From assembly GCF_947497005.1 (NCBI RefSeq), contig NZ_CANMFF010000008.1, positions 124,001 through 188,000 on the forward strand: 64,000 nt of DNA, in the 5' to 3' direction. Below, in pieces: positions 46,324 through 55,215 of this stretch; the stretch's first letter is position 1, and each line of letters opens with the position of its first letter. The position numbers were made by a program, and so were the translations under genes. Source of the stretch: an uncultured Ruegeria sp. GTDB lineage: Bacteria; Pseudomonadota; Alphaproteobacteria; Rhodobacterales; Rhodobacteraceae. Below the pieces are notes generated by a model. That model saw only the letters and a program-made list of their open reading frames with translations, had not been told where the DNA came from and searched no databases.

Positions 46324-47241
46324 TTGTTTGTAGTTCGAAACTACGTAACCATGTGCGGAACGGTCGCTTGTGCTTTGGGCATTGGCTATCTGATGCAAAA
46401 CGGATCGCCTGCGCAGCCTGTCAGCGCGCAGGACGGTGTCGATGTCGCGTCGGCATCCAAACAGTCTTCGGTTCTGTCGGGACTGGATGGTATTGTACTG
46501 ACTTCGGCTACGGCGTCCAACGCGGCTCCGGACGCTGCAGCGCCCGAAACCCGGGCGGTTCCGTCGACCCCCAAGGTTTCGGATTGCAGTATAAGCGCCC
46601 GTGCCGATGCGGTTCCTGGTGCGATGGCCCGCGTGTCGCTCAAAGCGCCGTGCCACAGGAACGAGCGGGTTGAAATCCACCATAGCGGTCTGACGCTTAG
46701 TCACAAAACCGACGACTCCGGTGCGTTGGGCATAACGATCCCTGCGCTATCGGAATATGCAATTTTCCTGATTTCGTTCGAAAATGAAACCGGCACTGTC
46801 GCCACCACTCACGTCACCGATATTGCCGAATTTGACCGCGTTGCCCTGCAGTGGCGCGGTGACACTGAATTGCAGATCCACGCGCTGGAGTTTGGTGCAA
46901 GCTATGGCTCAAAAGGCCATGTGTGGGATGATGCCTCGGCAAATGGCGCAGGACAGGTTTTGCGCCTGGGTCAGCCCGGGTTGGGTGAAGCGCAAAATAT
47001 CGAAGTGTATTCATTTCCTGCGGGCACATCGGATCAGTCCGGCACAATCGACCTGACCGTCGAAGCCGAAGTGACCGAGGCAAATTGCGGGCACACATTG
47101 AATGTGCAGGCGCTGGAACTGCTGTCAGATCGCCGCTTGCGGTCGCGCGATATGTCACTGTCCCTGCCAGATTGTTCACAGACAGGTGAGTTTCTGGTGT
47201 TGAATAATCTGCTCTCAGACCTGACAATTGCGGCAAAGTAA
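46324..47241 (+). CDS. Exported or membrane-anchored protein of unknown function
   Basis: About 305 residues. The N terminus FVVRNYVTMCGTVACALGIGYLMQ looks like a signal anchor or signal peptide; the rest is a periplasmic region with beta-rich, low-complexity start (~35-95, rich in Ala/Ser/Thr) and four cysteines. No family I can name, though similar proteins sit near secA in related bacteria (recalled, not checked). TTG at 46324 follows GGAGG by 5 nt; GTG at 46282 is an alternative start that would add 14 residues. It is followed 24 nt later by the phosphate-binding/OmpA fusion gene, so the two probably act together in the envelope. Confidence 0.65.
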   Translation: MFVVRNYVTMCGTVACALGIGYLMQNGSPAQPVSAQDGVDVASASKQSSVLSGLDGIVLTSATASNAAPDAAAPETRAVPSTPKVSDCSISARADAVPGAMARVSLKAPCHRNERVEIHHSGLTLSHKTDDSGALGITIPALSEYAIFLISFENETGTVATTHVTDIAEFDRVALQWRGDTELQIHALEFGASYGSKGHVWDDASANGAGQVLRLGQPGLGEAQNIEVYSFPAGTSDQSGTIDLTVEAEVTEANCGHTLNVQALELLSDRRLRSRDMSLSLPDCSQTGEFLVLNNLLSDLTIAAK

Positions 47242-47265
47242 TCCGCAGGCAGGCTCGACTCTCGT

Positions 47266-48822
47266 ATGACATTTTTCCGTGCGGCAATGACCGCGCTGTT
47301 TTCAGTTGCAGTTGCAACCGGCGCTGTGGCGCAGGATATCACGCTGACCTCGCATGACGGCAAGGTTGAAGTGACCGGCAACCTGCTGGGCTTTGACGGG
47401 GAATTCTACCGCGTCGATACACAGTTTGGTGAATTGACTGTCGATGGTTCGGGCGTCACCTGTGATGGTCCCGCCTGCCCCAACCTGACCGATTTCGTGG
47501 CCGAGTTGCGGTTTTCCGGGTCATCAGTAATGGCCGAAACGGTCTTACCTGCCCTGATCATCGGCTTTGCCCGGCAAGAAGGGCTGACTGCGACACCTGC
47601 CCGCGTGGATTCGGATACCTTTGTCTATGAGCTGCATCAGACAGGCCGTCACGCCCCTTTGGCGCGATTCTTCTTTGACGTCAGCACGACGGATCAAGGC
47701 TTTGCCAACCTGATCGACGATCAGGCGGATATCGTGATGGCTCTGCGCGAAGTGCGCGAGGCTGAACAGGCGGCAGCTGAAGCCGCCGGGTTGGGCGATC
47801 TCAAACGGACACGACGATCCAGAGTTGTTGCATTGGACGCCATGGTCCCGGTGGTGGCCCGGGACAGTGTGATACGTCAAATCTCGCTCGCCGATTTGGC
47901 GCGTGTTTTGTCCGGCGAAGTCGACAATTGGGTAGACTTCGGCGGACCGGATGCGCCGATTGCTTTGCATGTACCGGATGCAGGGTCCGGACTTGCGCAG
48001 GCGATCGAAGATCAGGTCTTGAATACTGCCGGTGTAGATGTGGCTGAAACCGCGATCCGCCATGTTCGCACGCGTGACCTGATCGAGGCAGTCGCCAAAG
48101 ACCCGTTTTCCATCGGCATCGCCAGCAAGGCGTCGGCCGACATCACCCGAGCTTTGCCGTTGACCGGTGGGTGTGGACATCCGCTGGCCGCGACTCGCCA
48201 AACGATCAAGACCGAGGATTATCCGCTGAATCTGCCGATGTTCCTCTACTTGCCTGATCGTCGCCTGCCACGGATTGCTCGACAGTTTCTGGCCTACAGC
48301 CTTAGCCCTGAAGCCCAAATGACGATTCGTGACGCAGGCTATGTGGATCAATCGCCCGAAACCTTGCCCGTCAGCGTGCAGGGCGACCGACTTGCCAATG
48401 CCGTCACCACAGGCGGATCCGAAGTTGGGTTGGAGGAGCTTCAGCGCATGATCGGAACGCTTCGTCCCCTGTCGCGCCTGTCTCTATCGGTTCGGTTCGA
48501 GCCCGGTTCCTCGCGCCCGGATGCGCAGTCGCGATCCAACATTCAACAGCTGGCGCAGATGCTTGAGGCCGGAACCCTGAACGTTCGCAGGTTGGTGTTT
48601 GCAGGTTTTAGTGACGGGGACGGAGGGGCCGCTGCCAACGCGCGCATCGCGCTGCGGCGCGCGCAAACTGTGCGGAACGCGGTGCTGGCTGCGGCAGAAA
48701 CATCGATCCCCGACAGCATCGAGCTGTCCACCGAAGGGTTCGGCGAAGCCATGCCCATGGCCTGCGACGACACCGAATGGGGTCGTAAGGTCAACCGCCG
48801 GGTCGAGATCTGGGTGCAGTAG
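47266..48822 (+). CDS. Phosphate-binding-protein-like / OmpA-like fusion protein
   Basis: A 518-residue exported protein with signal peptide (~1-22, ending AVA). Residues ~90-350 resemble PstS-type phosphate-binding domains: the middle has RQISLADLARVLSGEVDNW and SGLAQAIEDQVL, and the substrate-site PLTGGCGHPL. Residues ~400-518 form an OmpA-type peptidoglycan-binding domain: VFAGFSDGDGGAAANARIALR and the end GRKVNRRVEIWV. The combination would tether a ligand-binding module to the murein. PstS would bind phosphate; this one may bind another anion. Convergent with radC with a 3-nt gap. Confidence 0.8.
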   Translation: MTFFRAAMTALFSVAVATGAVAQDITLTSHDGKVEVTGNLLGFDGEFYRVDTQFGELTVDGSGVTCDGPACPNLTDFVAELRFSGSSVMAETVLPALIIGFARQEGLTATPARVDSDTFVYELHQTGRHAPLARFFFDVSTTDQGFANLIDDQADIVMALREVREAEQAAAEAAGLGDLKRTRRSRVVALDAMVPVVARDSVIRQISLADLARVLSGEVDNWVDFGGPDAPIALHVPDAGSGLAQAIEDQVLNTAGVDVAETAIRHVRTRDLIEAVAKDPFSIGIASKASADITRALPLTGGCGHPLAATRQTIKTEDYPLNLPMFLYLPDRRLPRIARQFLAYSLSPEAQMTIRDAGYVDQSPETLPVSVQGDRLANAVTTGGSEVGLEELQRMIGTLRPLSRLSLSVRFEPGSSRPDAQSRSNIQQLAQMLEAGTLNVRRLVFAGFSDGDGGAAANARIALRRAQTVRNAVLAAAETSIPDSIELSTEGFGEAMPMACDDTEWGRKVNRRVEIWVQ

Positions 48823-48825
48823 TCG

Positions 48826-49581
48826 TCACAGAAAACCTTCGGACCGGAAGCTCAGCTCGGTCGATTTTCCGATGATCAGGTGGTCGTGCAGGGTTAGACC
48901 CAGGGCCGAACAGGCATCCTGAATACGGGTGGTCATGTCGATATCCGACTGCGAAGGCGTAGGATCGCCGGATGGGTGGTTATGCACCAGGATAAGGGCT
49001 GAAGCATTCAATTCCAGCGCCCGTTTAGCTACTTCGCGTGGGTAAACCGGTACATGATCGACGGTGCCTTTGGCCTGTTCCTCATCCGCGATCAGCACGT
49101 TCTTGCGATCCAGGTAGAAGACTCGAAATTGCTCGATCTCACGATGGGCCATTGTTGTATGACAGTAATCCAGCAGCGCGTCCCAGCCCGAGATCACATG
49201 TCGCTGCATCACCCGCGCGCGGGCCATCCGATGGGCACATGCCTCAAGAATCTTCAAGTCTGTGATTACAGTATCCCCCACGCCCTTGATCTGGCGCAGC
49301 CTTTCCTCTGGCGCTGTCAGAACACGGTTGAAATCACCAAAAGCATCCATCAGCACCCGTGCCAGTGGCTTCACGTCCTGCCGCGGGATGGAGCGGAACA
49401 GCGCCAGTTCCAGCAGCTCATAATCCGGCATCGCCGCCGACCCGCCCGCCATGAAGCGTTCGCGCAGCCGCTTGCGATGGTCTTTGATGTAGGAGGGTAA
49501 CCGACCAGAGGGCAACGGCTGCGCTGGCGCTTCGTCCGTATCAAACAGCATGGGGGCTTCGGCAAAGGCGTCCTGAGTCAT
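48826..49581 (-). CDS. radC: RadC/JAB-domain protein
   Basis: A 251-residue RadC-family protein with an N-terminal helix-hairpin-helix part (DRLRQIKGVGDTVI-like block in RLRQIKGVGDTVITDLKIL) and a JAB1/MPN metal site: Glu upstream, then LVHNHPSGDPTPSQSD (His-x-His, Ser, Asp; zinc). Historically called a DNA-repair protein, but a role in repair is now doubtful in E. coli. A downstream neighbour of the thiamine operon by position only; its start is 36 nt after the thiX stop. Acidic N-terminal leader. Confidence 0.9.
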   Translation of the reverse strand: MTQDAFAEAPMLFDTDEAPAQPLPSGRLPSYIKDHRKRLRERFMAGGSAAMPDYELLELALFRSIPRQDVKPLARVLMDAFGDFNRVLTAPEERLRQIKGVGDTVITDLKILEACAHRMARARVMQRHVISGWDALLDYCHTTMAHREIEQFRVFYLDRKNVLIADEEQAKGTVDHVPVYPREVAKRALELNASALILVHNHPSGDPTPSQSDIDMTTRIQDACSALGLTLHDHLIIGKSTELSFRSEGFL

Positions 49582-49616
49582 ACGTTTAACCTGACCCAGA
49601 ATGGGTTTCTGAATGG

Positions 49617-50351
49617 TTAACGCATCTCACCCGCCATACGCGCCGTAGCGCGGCGGATGATCATATGTAGAAGTATCGAGAAAACGCCCAGCGTCAGCAT
49701 TGCTGCAAACATCAGGTCAGTCTTGGCGCGGCCATTGGCCAGCAGCATCAGATAGCCCAACCCTTGCGACGAGCCGACCCATTCACCGATCACCGCCCCA
49801 ATCGGCGCATAGACAGCCGCCAGCCGCATCCCCGAGGCCAGCGAGGGCAGGGCAGCGGGAATACGGATATGCCACAGCACGGCCCGCTTGCTGGCCTGCA
49901 TCGTACGGGCCAGATCCAGATAGCCCGGAGGCGTCCGCATCAAACCGTCAAAAAAGGACGAGGTGATCGGGAAATAGATAATCAGCACTGCCATCGCGAC
50001 CTTGGACCAGAGCCCATAGCCCAGCCACAGGGTAAGCAGCGGGGCGAGCGCAAAAACCGGCAGCGCCTGCGTAAACACGAGCATCGGCTGTACCAACACG
50101 CGCGCGGCCCGGGAATTGGCCAGTTGCAAAGCGGTAACAACACCCAGCAACGTCCCGCACGCCAGACCTATCACCACTTCGATCGCGGTGATCCAGGTAT
50201 GTTCCGCGATTAGCCAGCGGTTCTGCCACCAGGTCTCGGCCACCAATGCGGGCCCTGGCAGGATAAACTTTGGCAACCCGGTCAGGGTCACTATCCCTTG
50301 CCAGATGACCAGTGCAAACAACGTTGCGGCCAGTGCGGAAAAATACTTCAT
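49617..50351 (-). CDS. thiX: ABC transporter permease, ThiX-like (HMP precursor uptake)
   Basis: A 244-residue permease with about six membrane helices and the ATPase-contact loop in TMQASKRAVLWHIRIPAALPSLASG (~145-169). The NitT/TauT-type permease family includes ThiX, which imports hydroxymethylpyrimidine precursors such as formyl-aminopyrimidines. It overlaps the thiZ stop by 4 nt and ends the thiamine operon. Its assignment to ThiXYZ rests on location next to tenA and under the TPP riboswitch. Confidence 0.88.
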   Translation of the reverse strand: MKYFSALAATLFALVIWQGIVTLTGLPKFILPGPALVAETWWQNRWLIAEHTWITAIEVVIGLACGTLLGVVTALQLANSRAARVLVQPMLVFTQALPVFALAPLLTLWLGYGLWSKVAMAVLIIYFPITSSFFDGLMRTPPGYLDLARTMQASKRAVLWHIRIPAALPSLASGMRLAAVYAPIGAVIGEWVGSSQGLGYLMLLANGRAKTDLMFAAMLTLGVFSILLHMIIRRATARMAGEMR

Positions 50352-51076
50352 GCCGCATCTTCCCGCAGAAGCCGCAGCAAAGCACCCTGGGTTTCCAATG
50401 TCTCCAAATCATCCACGTTGCGTGGGGCCGGGGCGTGTGGTGGATCACACGGCGTCAATCCGTGTTCCGTCATGACGACAATGGATTGCCCCAAACGTGC
50501 CGCCTCCGCCGGGTCATGAGTCACAAGAAGGACGGTGCGGCCTTGCAAAGCTTCGGCGGCCAGTTCCTGCATGTCAGCGCGGGTGCGGGCATCCAGCGCT
50601 GAAAACGGCTCATCCAGCAAAACGATTGGGCGATCTTCCATCAGCGTCCGCGCCAATGCGACGCGCTGACGTTGCCCACCGGACAATTCGGGGGGTTTCT
50701 TGTTCATATGATCCTGCAAGCGCATTCGGTTGATCAGACGGTTGCGTCGATCCAGATCAACTTTTTCGCCCCGCAAACTCGCGCCAAGTGAGACATTTTG
50801 CGCAACATTCGCCCACGGCAACAGCAAGTCATCCTGAGCCATGTAGGCGACACGTTCAGGCACCGGCAGCCCATCGCTGGCAGTGATCCTGCCAGAGAAG
50901 GTGGCCCCGGTCGCCAGACCCGCAATCAGCCGTAAAACAGTGGTTTTGCCCACGCCCGAACCGCCAAGAAGACAGGTCCACTGCCCTGCCCCAAGGGTCA
51001 GGTTCAACGGCGCAAACAGAGTCGCGTCGTCGATTGTGGCCGAACCGCTGATCGTCAGATCGGGCGCAGGTGTCAT
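50348..51076 (-). CDS. thiZ: ABC transporter ATPase, ThiZ-like
   Basis: A 242-residue ATPase with Walker A GGSGVGKTT (~37), signature LSGGQRQRVALARTL (~126) and Walker B IVLLDEPFSALDA (~147). The D-loop and H-loop (LVTHDPAEA) are intact. It energises the ThiXY transporter. It overlaps tenA and thiX by 4 nt each, so translation is chained. A phosphate-free substrate such as formyl-aminopyrimidine is expected from the family. Confidence 0.9.
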   Translation of the reverse strand: MTPAPDLTISGSATIDDATLFAPLNLTLGAGQWTCLLGGSGVGKTTVLRLIAGLATGATFSGRITASDGLPVPERVAYMAQDDLLLPWANVAQNVSLGASLRGEKVDLDRRNRLINRMRLQDHMNKKPPELSGGQRQRVALARTLMEDRPIVLLDEPFSALDARTRADMQELAAEALQGRTVLLVTHDPAEAARLGQSIVVMTEHGLTPCDPPHAPAPRNVDDLETLETQGALLRLLREDAA

Positions 51077-51747
51077 GGGGTCAGGCCCATTTGCCAGAAA
51101 TTGGCTTCCAGCTCAGTCGCCTTCCGGAAAGTCTCACACAGGCGACCCCAGCGGGGGGAAGCTTCGAAATCGGCGCCAATACGACGTGTTAGAGCCGAAT
51201 CCAACAACACTCCAACCGCTTTGCAGGCCCCTTGATAATCGCCACCTGCATATGTGCTGATCCACTCGCGATAGGTCTCGGATGTTGCTTCGGACGTCAA
51301 CCGTGCACCAATTTCGCCATAGCCCATGACGCAGGGTGCCAGAGCCGCCAGCAAGTCCAACAAATCACCGCTGTAACCCGCTTCCAGTACAAAACGCGTA
51401 TAGGCCAGATTTTCAGCCCGTTCGGGCGTCGCGAAAAGCTCTTCCTGAGAAATCCCGGCCGTTTCACAGATACCGATATGCAGTTGCATTTCCTCGGCGA
51501 CCAGAGCGTTCACCGTGCCCACAGCTGTAAGCATCTCGGAATGCGTTTCCGATTTTACCACTGCCAGCGCCCACGCGCGGCTGAAGTGGATCAGGAACAC
51601 ATAATCCTGACGCAGATAATGCAAGAACGCCTTATGCGGGAGGGTCCCGTCCTTCATGCCTTCGACAAAAGCGTGGCGGGTATAGTCCCGCCACGGCCCT
51701 TGCGCCGCGTCACGCATAAGCGTGAATGCTTTGCCGTAATCGCTCAT
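51073..51747 (-). CDS. tenA: Aminopyrimidine aminohydrolase / thiaminase II
   Basis: A 224-residue TenA protein, which deaminates aminopyrimidine from degraded thiamine to HMP, feeding ThiD. The catalytic Cys is in LAPCVMGYGEIG (C139), and conserved acidic residues precede it (ETHSEM, AEEMQLH). Cys in this position fits the TenA_C class. Placed between the binding protein and the ATPase of the transporter and overlapping both by 4 nt. This implies salvage of pyrimidine from environmental thiamine breakdown products. Confidence 0.94.
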   Translation of the reverse strand: MSDYGKAFTLMRDAAQGPWRDYTRHAFVEGMKDGTLPHKAFLHYLRQDYVFLIHFSRAWALAVVKSETHSEMLTAVGTVNALVAEEMQLHIGICETAGISQEELFATPERAENLAYTRFVLEAGYSGDLLDLLAALAPCVMGYGEIGARLTSEATSETYREWISTYAGGDYQGACKAVGVLLDSALTRRIGADFEASPRWGRLCETFRKATELEANFWQMGLTP

Positions 51748-52679
51748 TGCGCCGTAACATCGATGGTGATGTCGCTGACTGGATTGACACTGTCGATCAT
51801 GCCGCTGTCAAACAGGAACTGCTCGAACCGTGAATACCGGCCTGCATCAAAACCCGCGGGACGCAGGGCAAAGCGGGTCAAAGTGTCAGTCCAGGCGCGC
51901 GCGTTCAGCTCATCCTGCAGTTCAGGCGAGGTACCCGAGAAGATTTCCCAGCTTTTTTCCGGGTTGTTGACGATATACTGTGTCGCTTTTTCAGTTGCGG
52001 CCAGGAAACGGGCAATCTTGTCTGCATCCGCGGTATCGGGGTTTGCGACATATATCAGCTCATCATAAGACGGCACGCCTTCTTCCTCGATATAGAAACA
52101 CTTGCCCGGACGGCCTTCGATGTCCATCTGGTTCAGTTCGAAATTGCGATAGGCCCCGATGACCGCGTCCACCTGTCCCGACATGACTGACGGGCCAAGC
52201 GAGAAGTTGACGTTGATCAGTTCGACATCGCTCAGCGAAACGTCATATTTTCCGAGAACAGCGCCAAGAACGGCTTCTTCAACACCTGCGACCGAAAACC
52301 CTATCTTTTTCCCTTTGAGGTCTGCGGGTGTCTTGATCGGGCCGTCTTTCATGACCAGAAGACAATTCAGCGGGGTGGCGACCAGCGTGCCAACGCGCTT
52401 CAGCGGCAGGCCCTCATGGATCTGCAGGTGCAGTTGCGGCTGGTAGGACACCGCCAGATCGGCTTGACCAGCAGCCACCAGACGCGGTGGCGCGGACGGG
52501 TCGGCGGGTGGGACGATCTCAACCTCAAGCCCCTGCTCGGCGAAATAGCCGTTTTCCTTTGCTACGATGATGGGCCCATGGTCGGGGTTGATAAACCAGT
52601 CTAGCAGAACGGTCATCTTGTCCTCGGCCCAGGCTGGCGCGGCGGCCAGTAGGGCGATGGCTGTCATCAGCTTTTTCAT
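51744..52679 (-). CDS. thiY: ABC transporter substrate-binding protein, ThiY-like
   Basis: A 311-residue NMT1/THI5-like periplasmic protein. The signal peptide MKKLMTAIALLAAAPAWA is cleaved before EDK, and LLDWFINPDHGPIIVAKENGYF begins the mature fold, with KDGPIKTPADLKGKKIGFSVAG following. It should bind formyl-aminopyrimidine or another pyrimidine precursor. ATG at 52679 lies after AAGGAAACGCGAGAG; longer frames upstream run into thiF. tenA overlaps its stop by 4 nt. Confidence 0.92.
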   Translation of the reverse strand: MKKLMTAIALLAAAPAWAEDKMTVLLDWFINPDHGPIIVAKENGYFAEQGLEVEIVPPADPSAPPRLVAAGQADLAVSYQPQLHLQIHEGLPLKRVGTLVATPLNCLLVMKDGPIKTPADLKGKKIGFSVAGVEEAVLGAVLGKYDVSLSDVELINVNFSLGPSVMSGQVDAVIGAYRNFELNQMDIEGRPGKCFYIEEEGVPSYDELIYVANPDTADADKIARFLAATEKATQYIVNNPEKSWEIFSGTSPELQDELNARAWTDTLTRFALRPAGFDAGRYSRFEQFLFDSGMIDSVNPVSDITIDVTAQ

Positions 52680-52698
52680 CTCTCGCGTTTCCTTCTTC

Positions 52699-53664
52699 TT
52701 AAGAGGTTGAGGCCGCAACAAGGACAATCTCGCCTGGCCAATCTGGTTGAATCTGTTCCGCAGCACGCCATGCGCGCAGACCGGTCGCACAACACAGCGC
52801 CAGTCTTTTTCTCTTGTTAGGGTCTATTTGGTGCAAGTTTTCCTGCGATATGCGGGTCGCGTTCGGATGGGCCGGAGTAGGCGCCTCGTCCGGGCTGCGC
52901 AGCTCGACGATTTGATCCGTGTCTTTTAGTTGGCTTGCGGACAGAAAGCGGAAACAACTGGCAGGCTCGGGCGCGTCATCAAAGCGAAACCCGGTACTGC
53001 GTAGCGTTCGTGCGTCATATTGCACCATCTGCCCCAACGGGGACGGGTTTAGCCCAAGGAGCAGATTGAGCGCCATCTGCGCCTGCATGGCCCCGATCAC
53101 GCCAACCACGGGGCCCAGAACGCCCGCCGTGGCACAGCTTGCGCCACTATCCGGTGCATCTGGGAATATAGCGCGCAGCGAAGGGCCCCCGCCACAAAAG
53201 CCGCCCACATAGCCGGACAGCCCAAGCACCGATGCGCTGATCAGCGGTTTAATCTGCGCAAGGCAGGTATCCGACAGGATATAGCTTGCCGCATAGCTAT
53301 CCGCACAATCCAGAATGATGTCTGCTTGTGACACCAGGCCAGGTGCATTTTCGCTTGTGAGTGGCTGTTTGAGCGACACAACATCCACCTCGGCATTCAA
53401 TGCGCGGCACCGATCGGCGGCGCGCTCTGCCTTTGGGTGACCGCAATCCGCCTCGGAAAACAATGTCTGGCGGTGCAGGTTCGACAAATCGACATTATCC
53501 CCATCCACCAGCGTGATCCGCCCCACCCCGGCCCCCGCCAATAACGGAAGGACCGGCGCGGCCAGACCGCCAACACCCACGACCAGAACGCGGGCAGAAG
53601 ACAGACGCCCCTGCCCTATTGCCCCCACGTCGGGCAGCAATGTTTGGCGGGCGTACCGGCTCAT
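52699..53664 (-). CDS. thiF: ThiF/MoeB-family adenylyltransferase with rhodanese-like C terminus
   Basis: A 321-residue E1-like enzyme: Rossmann GVGGLAAP (~30), NLHRQ (~62-66), and the aspartate-containing DCADSYAASYIL (~119-130). By context it adenylates the ThiS C terminus before sulfur transfer. The C terminus (~250-315) ends in a rhodanese-like active-site loop, LCCATGLRA, with CxxGxR at 292-297, which could carry persulfide sulfur to ThiS. The usual CxxC zinc pairs of MoeB/ThiF are not visible. The gene overlaps thiE by 4 nt. Confidence 0.88.
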   Translation of the reverse strand: MSRYARQTLLPDVGAIGQGRLSSARVLVVGVGGLAAPVLPLLAGAGVGRITLVDGDNVDLSNLHRQTLFSEADCGHPKAERAADRCRALNAEVDVVSLKQPLTSENAPGLVSQADIILDCADSYAASYILSDTCLAQIKPLISASVLGLSGYVGGFCGGGPSLRAIFPDAPDSGASCATAGVLGPVVGVIGAMQAQMALNLLLGLNPSPLGQMVQYDARTLRSTGFRFDDAPEPASCFRFLSASQLKDTDQIVELRSPDEAPTPAHPNATRISQENLHQIDPNKRKRLALCCATGLRAWRAAEQIQPDWPGEIVLVAASTS

Positions 53665-54257
53665 CTTGTGACCTCAATCCATGTGCGCACCCGTGCTTCG
53701 GGGTCTGCGTTCAGAGTGATGTCCGTAACGGCCGAGACAATGTCGGCCCCTGCATTAAGCACACCCTGCGCGCGCTCGACGCTCATGCCACCAATGCCCA
53801 CCAGAGGAATGTCGCCAACCCGCGCCTTCCATTCGGTCACCCTTGGCAGGCCTTGCTGATGCCATTTCATCTTTTTCAGGATGGTCGGATAGACCGGCCC
53901 AAGCGCCACGTAATCGGGATCCATGGCCAGTACACGCTCAAGCTCATCGTCGTCATGAGTGGAAACCCCCAGTTTTAGACCCGCCTTTCGGATGGCTTTC
54001 AGGTCTGCTTCGTTCAGATCCTCTTGCCCCAGATGAATCCAGTCACAGCCCAGATCGATGGCGTGTTTCCAGAAATCATTGATCACAATAACGGCCCCAT
54101 GGTCGCGGCACAGATCGCGTGAAACCGCAATCTGATCGCGCACAGCCGCGTCAGGTTGATCTTTGACGCGCAATTGCACCAGCTTGATGCCCAAGGGCAA
54201 CATCCGCCGCAGCCAGTCTGAGTGATCAAAGATCGGGTAAAAACGATCCAGCGTCAT
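53661..54257 (-). CDS. thiE: Thiamine phosphate synthase
   Basis: A 198-residue TIM-barrel that couples HMP pyrophosphate with thiazole phosphate to give thiamine monophosphate. Seen: LVQLRVKDQ (~27-35), [10 protein letters not shown] (~75-84), [10 protein letters not shown] and [14 protein letters not shown] (~115-128), and [20 protein letters not shown] near the end with the phosphate-binding Gly. Length is slightly shorter than average (~210). Overlaps thiF and thiG by 4 nt each. Confidence 0.95.
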   Translation of the reverse strand: MTLDRFYPIFDHSDWLRRMLPLGIKLVQLRVKDQPDAAVRDQIAVSRDLCRDHGAVIVINDFWKHAIDLGCDWIHLGQEDLNEADLKAIRKAGLKLGVSTHDDDELERVLAMDPDYVALGPVYPTILKKMKWHQQGLPRVTEWKARVGDIPLVGIGGMSVERAQGVLNAGADIVSAVTDITLNADPEARVRTWIEVTR

Positions 54258-55018
54258 GACAGGAAGGCCTTTCCAACAACGGGCGTAGAGGGTTCGGCCA
54301 TGTCACGCGCCTCGATCGGGTCGGCCTGGTGGGCCAGTTGCCCGGCAAGGGTCGCCTGTGCCATCGCCTTGGACATCAGAACCGGATCTCCGGCACGGGC
54401 CACAGCAGTGTTCAGCAGTACAGCGTCATAGCCTAGCTCCATCGCGTGGGCGGCATGGCTGGGCAGGCCGATACCGGCATCCACTACCAGCGGAATGTCA
54501 GAAAATTCAGCCCGCATCGCCCTAAGGGCGTACTCGTTGTTCAGACCGCGCCCAGACCCGATCGGCGCTCCCCAGGGCATCAGCACCTCGCACCCTGCTT
54601 CAAGTAGGCGTTCGCCCACGATCAGGTCATCAGTGGTATAGGGAAACACCTGAAACCCATCCTCGGTCAGGATGCGCGCGGCTTCGACCAACTGGAAGAC
54701 ATCCGGCTGCAGACTGTCGGTGTGGCCAATAAGTTCCAGCTTGATCCATCGGGTTTCAAAAACCTCACGTGCCATATGCGCAGTGGTTACGGCCTCTTTC
54801 ACCGTGTGGCAGCCAGCGGTGTTGGGCAGAATCAGAACACCCAACTCTCGGATCATATTCCAAAAAGTCTGCCCTGCGCCGGATTCCCGCCGCAAGGATA
54901 CAGTGGCGACCCCTGCGCCACTTTCGCGGAATGCCTGTTCCAGAATGGCAGGGCTTGGATATTGCGCAGTGCCCAGCATCAACGGGTTTGACAATGCGGT
55001 GCCGTAGAACGTTTTCAT
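54254..55018 (-). CDS. thiG: Thiazole synthase
   Basis: A 254-residue TIM-barrel that builds thiazole phosphate from deoxyxylulose phosphate, ThiS-thiocarboxylate and dehydroglycine. The Schiff-base Lys is in [16 protein letters not shown] (~93-108); the phosphate site is [17 protein letters not shown] (~182-198) and [15 protein letters not shown] at 55018 is chosen, since the TTG at 55024 overlaps the thiS stop and GGGGGG lies just upstream. The use of dehydroglycine from ThiO (glycine oxidase) rather than ThiH is consistent with thiO in this operon. Confidence 0.96.
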   Translation of the reverse strand: MKTFYGTALSNPLMLGTAQYPSPAILEQAFRESGAGVATVSLRRESGAGQTFWNMIRELGVLILPNTAGCHTVKEAVTTAHMAREVFETRWIKLELIGHTDSLQPDVFQLVEAARILTEDGFQVFPYTTDDLIVGERLLEAGCEVLMPWGAPIGSGRGLNNEYALRAMRAEFSDIPLVVDAGIGLPSHAAHAMELGYDAVLLNTAVARAGDPVLMSKAMAQATLAGQLAHQADPIEARDMAEPSTPVVGKAFLS

Positions 55019-55020
55019 CT

Positions 55021-55215
55021 TCAACCCCCCTGCATCGGTGCGACAACCTCGACCCGGTCGCCTTCGGCCAGTTTGTGTGCAATGCGCAGGCTTGAAGGTA
55101 CGAAATTTTCATTTACAGCCGTAGCGACGCGACCCGAGAAACCGCATTCTTCCAACAGCTCTGAAAGGGTTTCGGCGCGCACGTCGCACGTTTCGCCGTT
55201 AATCACGATCTTCAT
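55021..55215 (-). CDS. thiS: Thiamine biosynthesis sulfur carrier protein
   Basis: A 64-residue ubiquitin-like protein ending in the required Gly-Gly ([10 protein letters not shown]). The C-terminal carboxylate is adenylated by ThiF and converted to a thiocarboxylate for ThiG. Starts at ATG 55215 ([12 protein letters not shown]); the frame extends upstream into thiO but is not family-like. Overlaps thiO by 17 nt and is followed immediately by thiG. Confidence 0.95.
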   Translation of the reverse strand: MKIVINGETCDVRAETLSELLEECGFSGRVATAVNENFVPSSLRIAHKLAEGDRVEVVAPMQGG

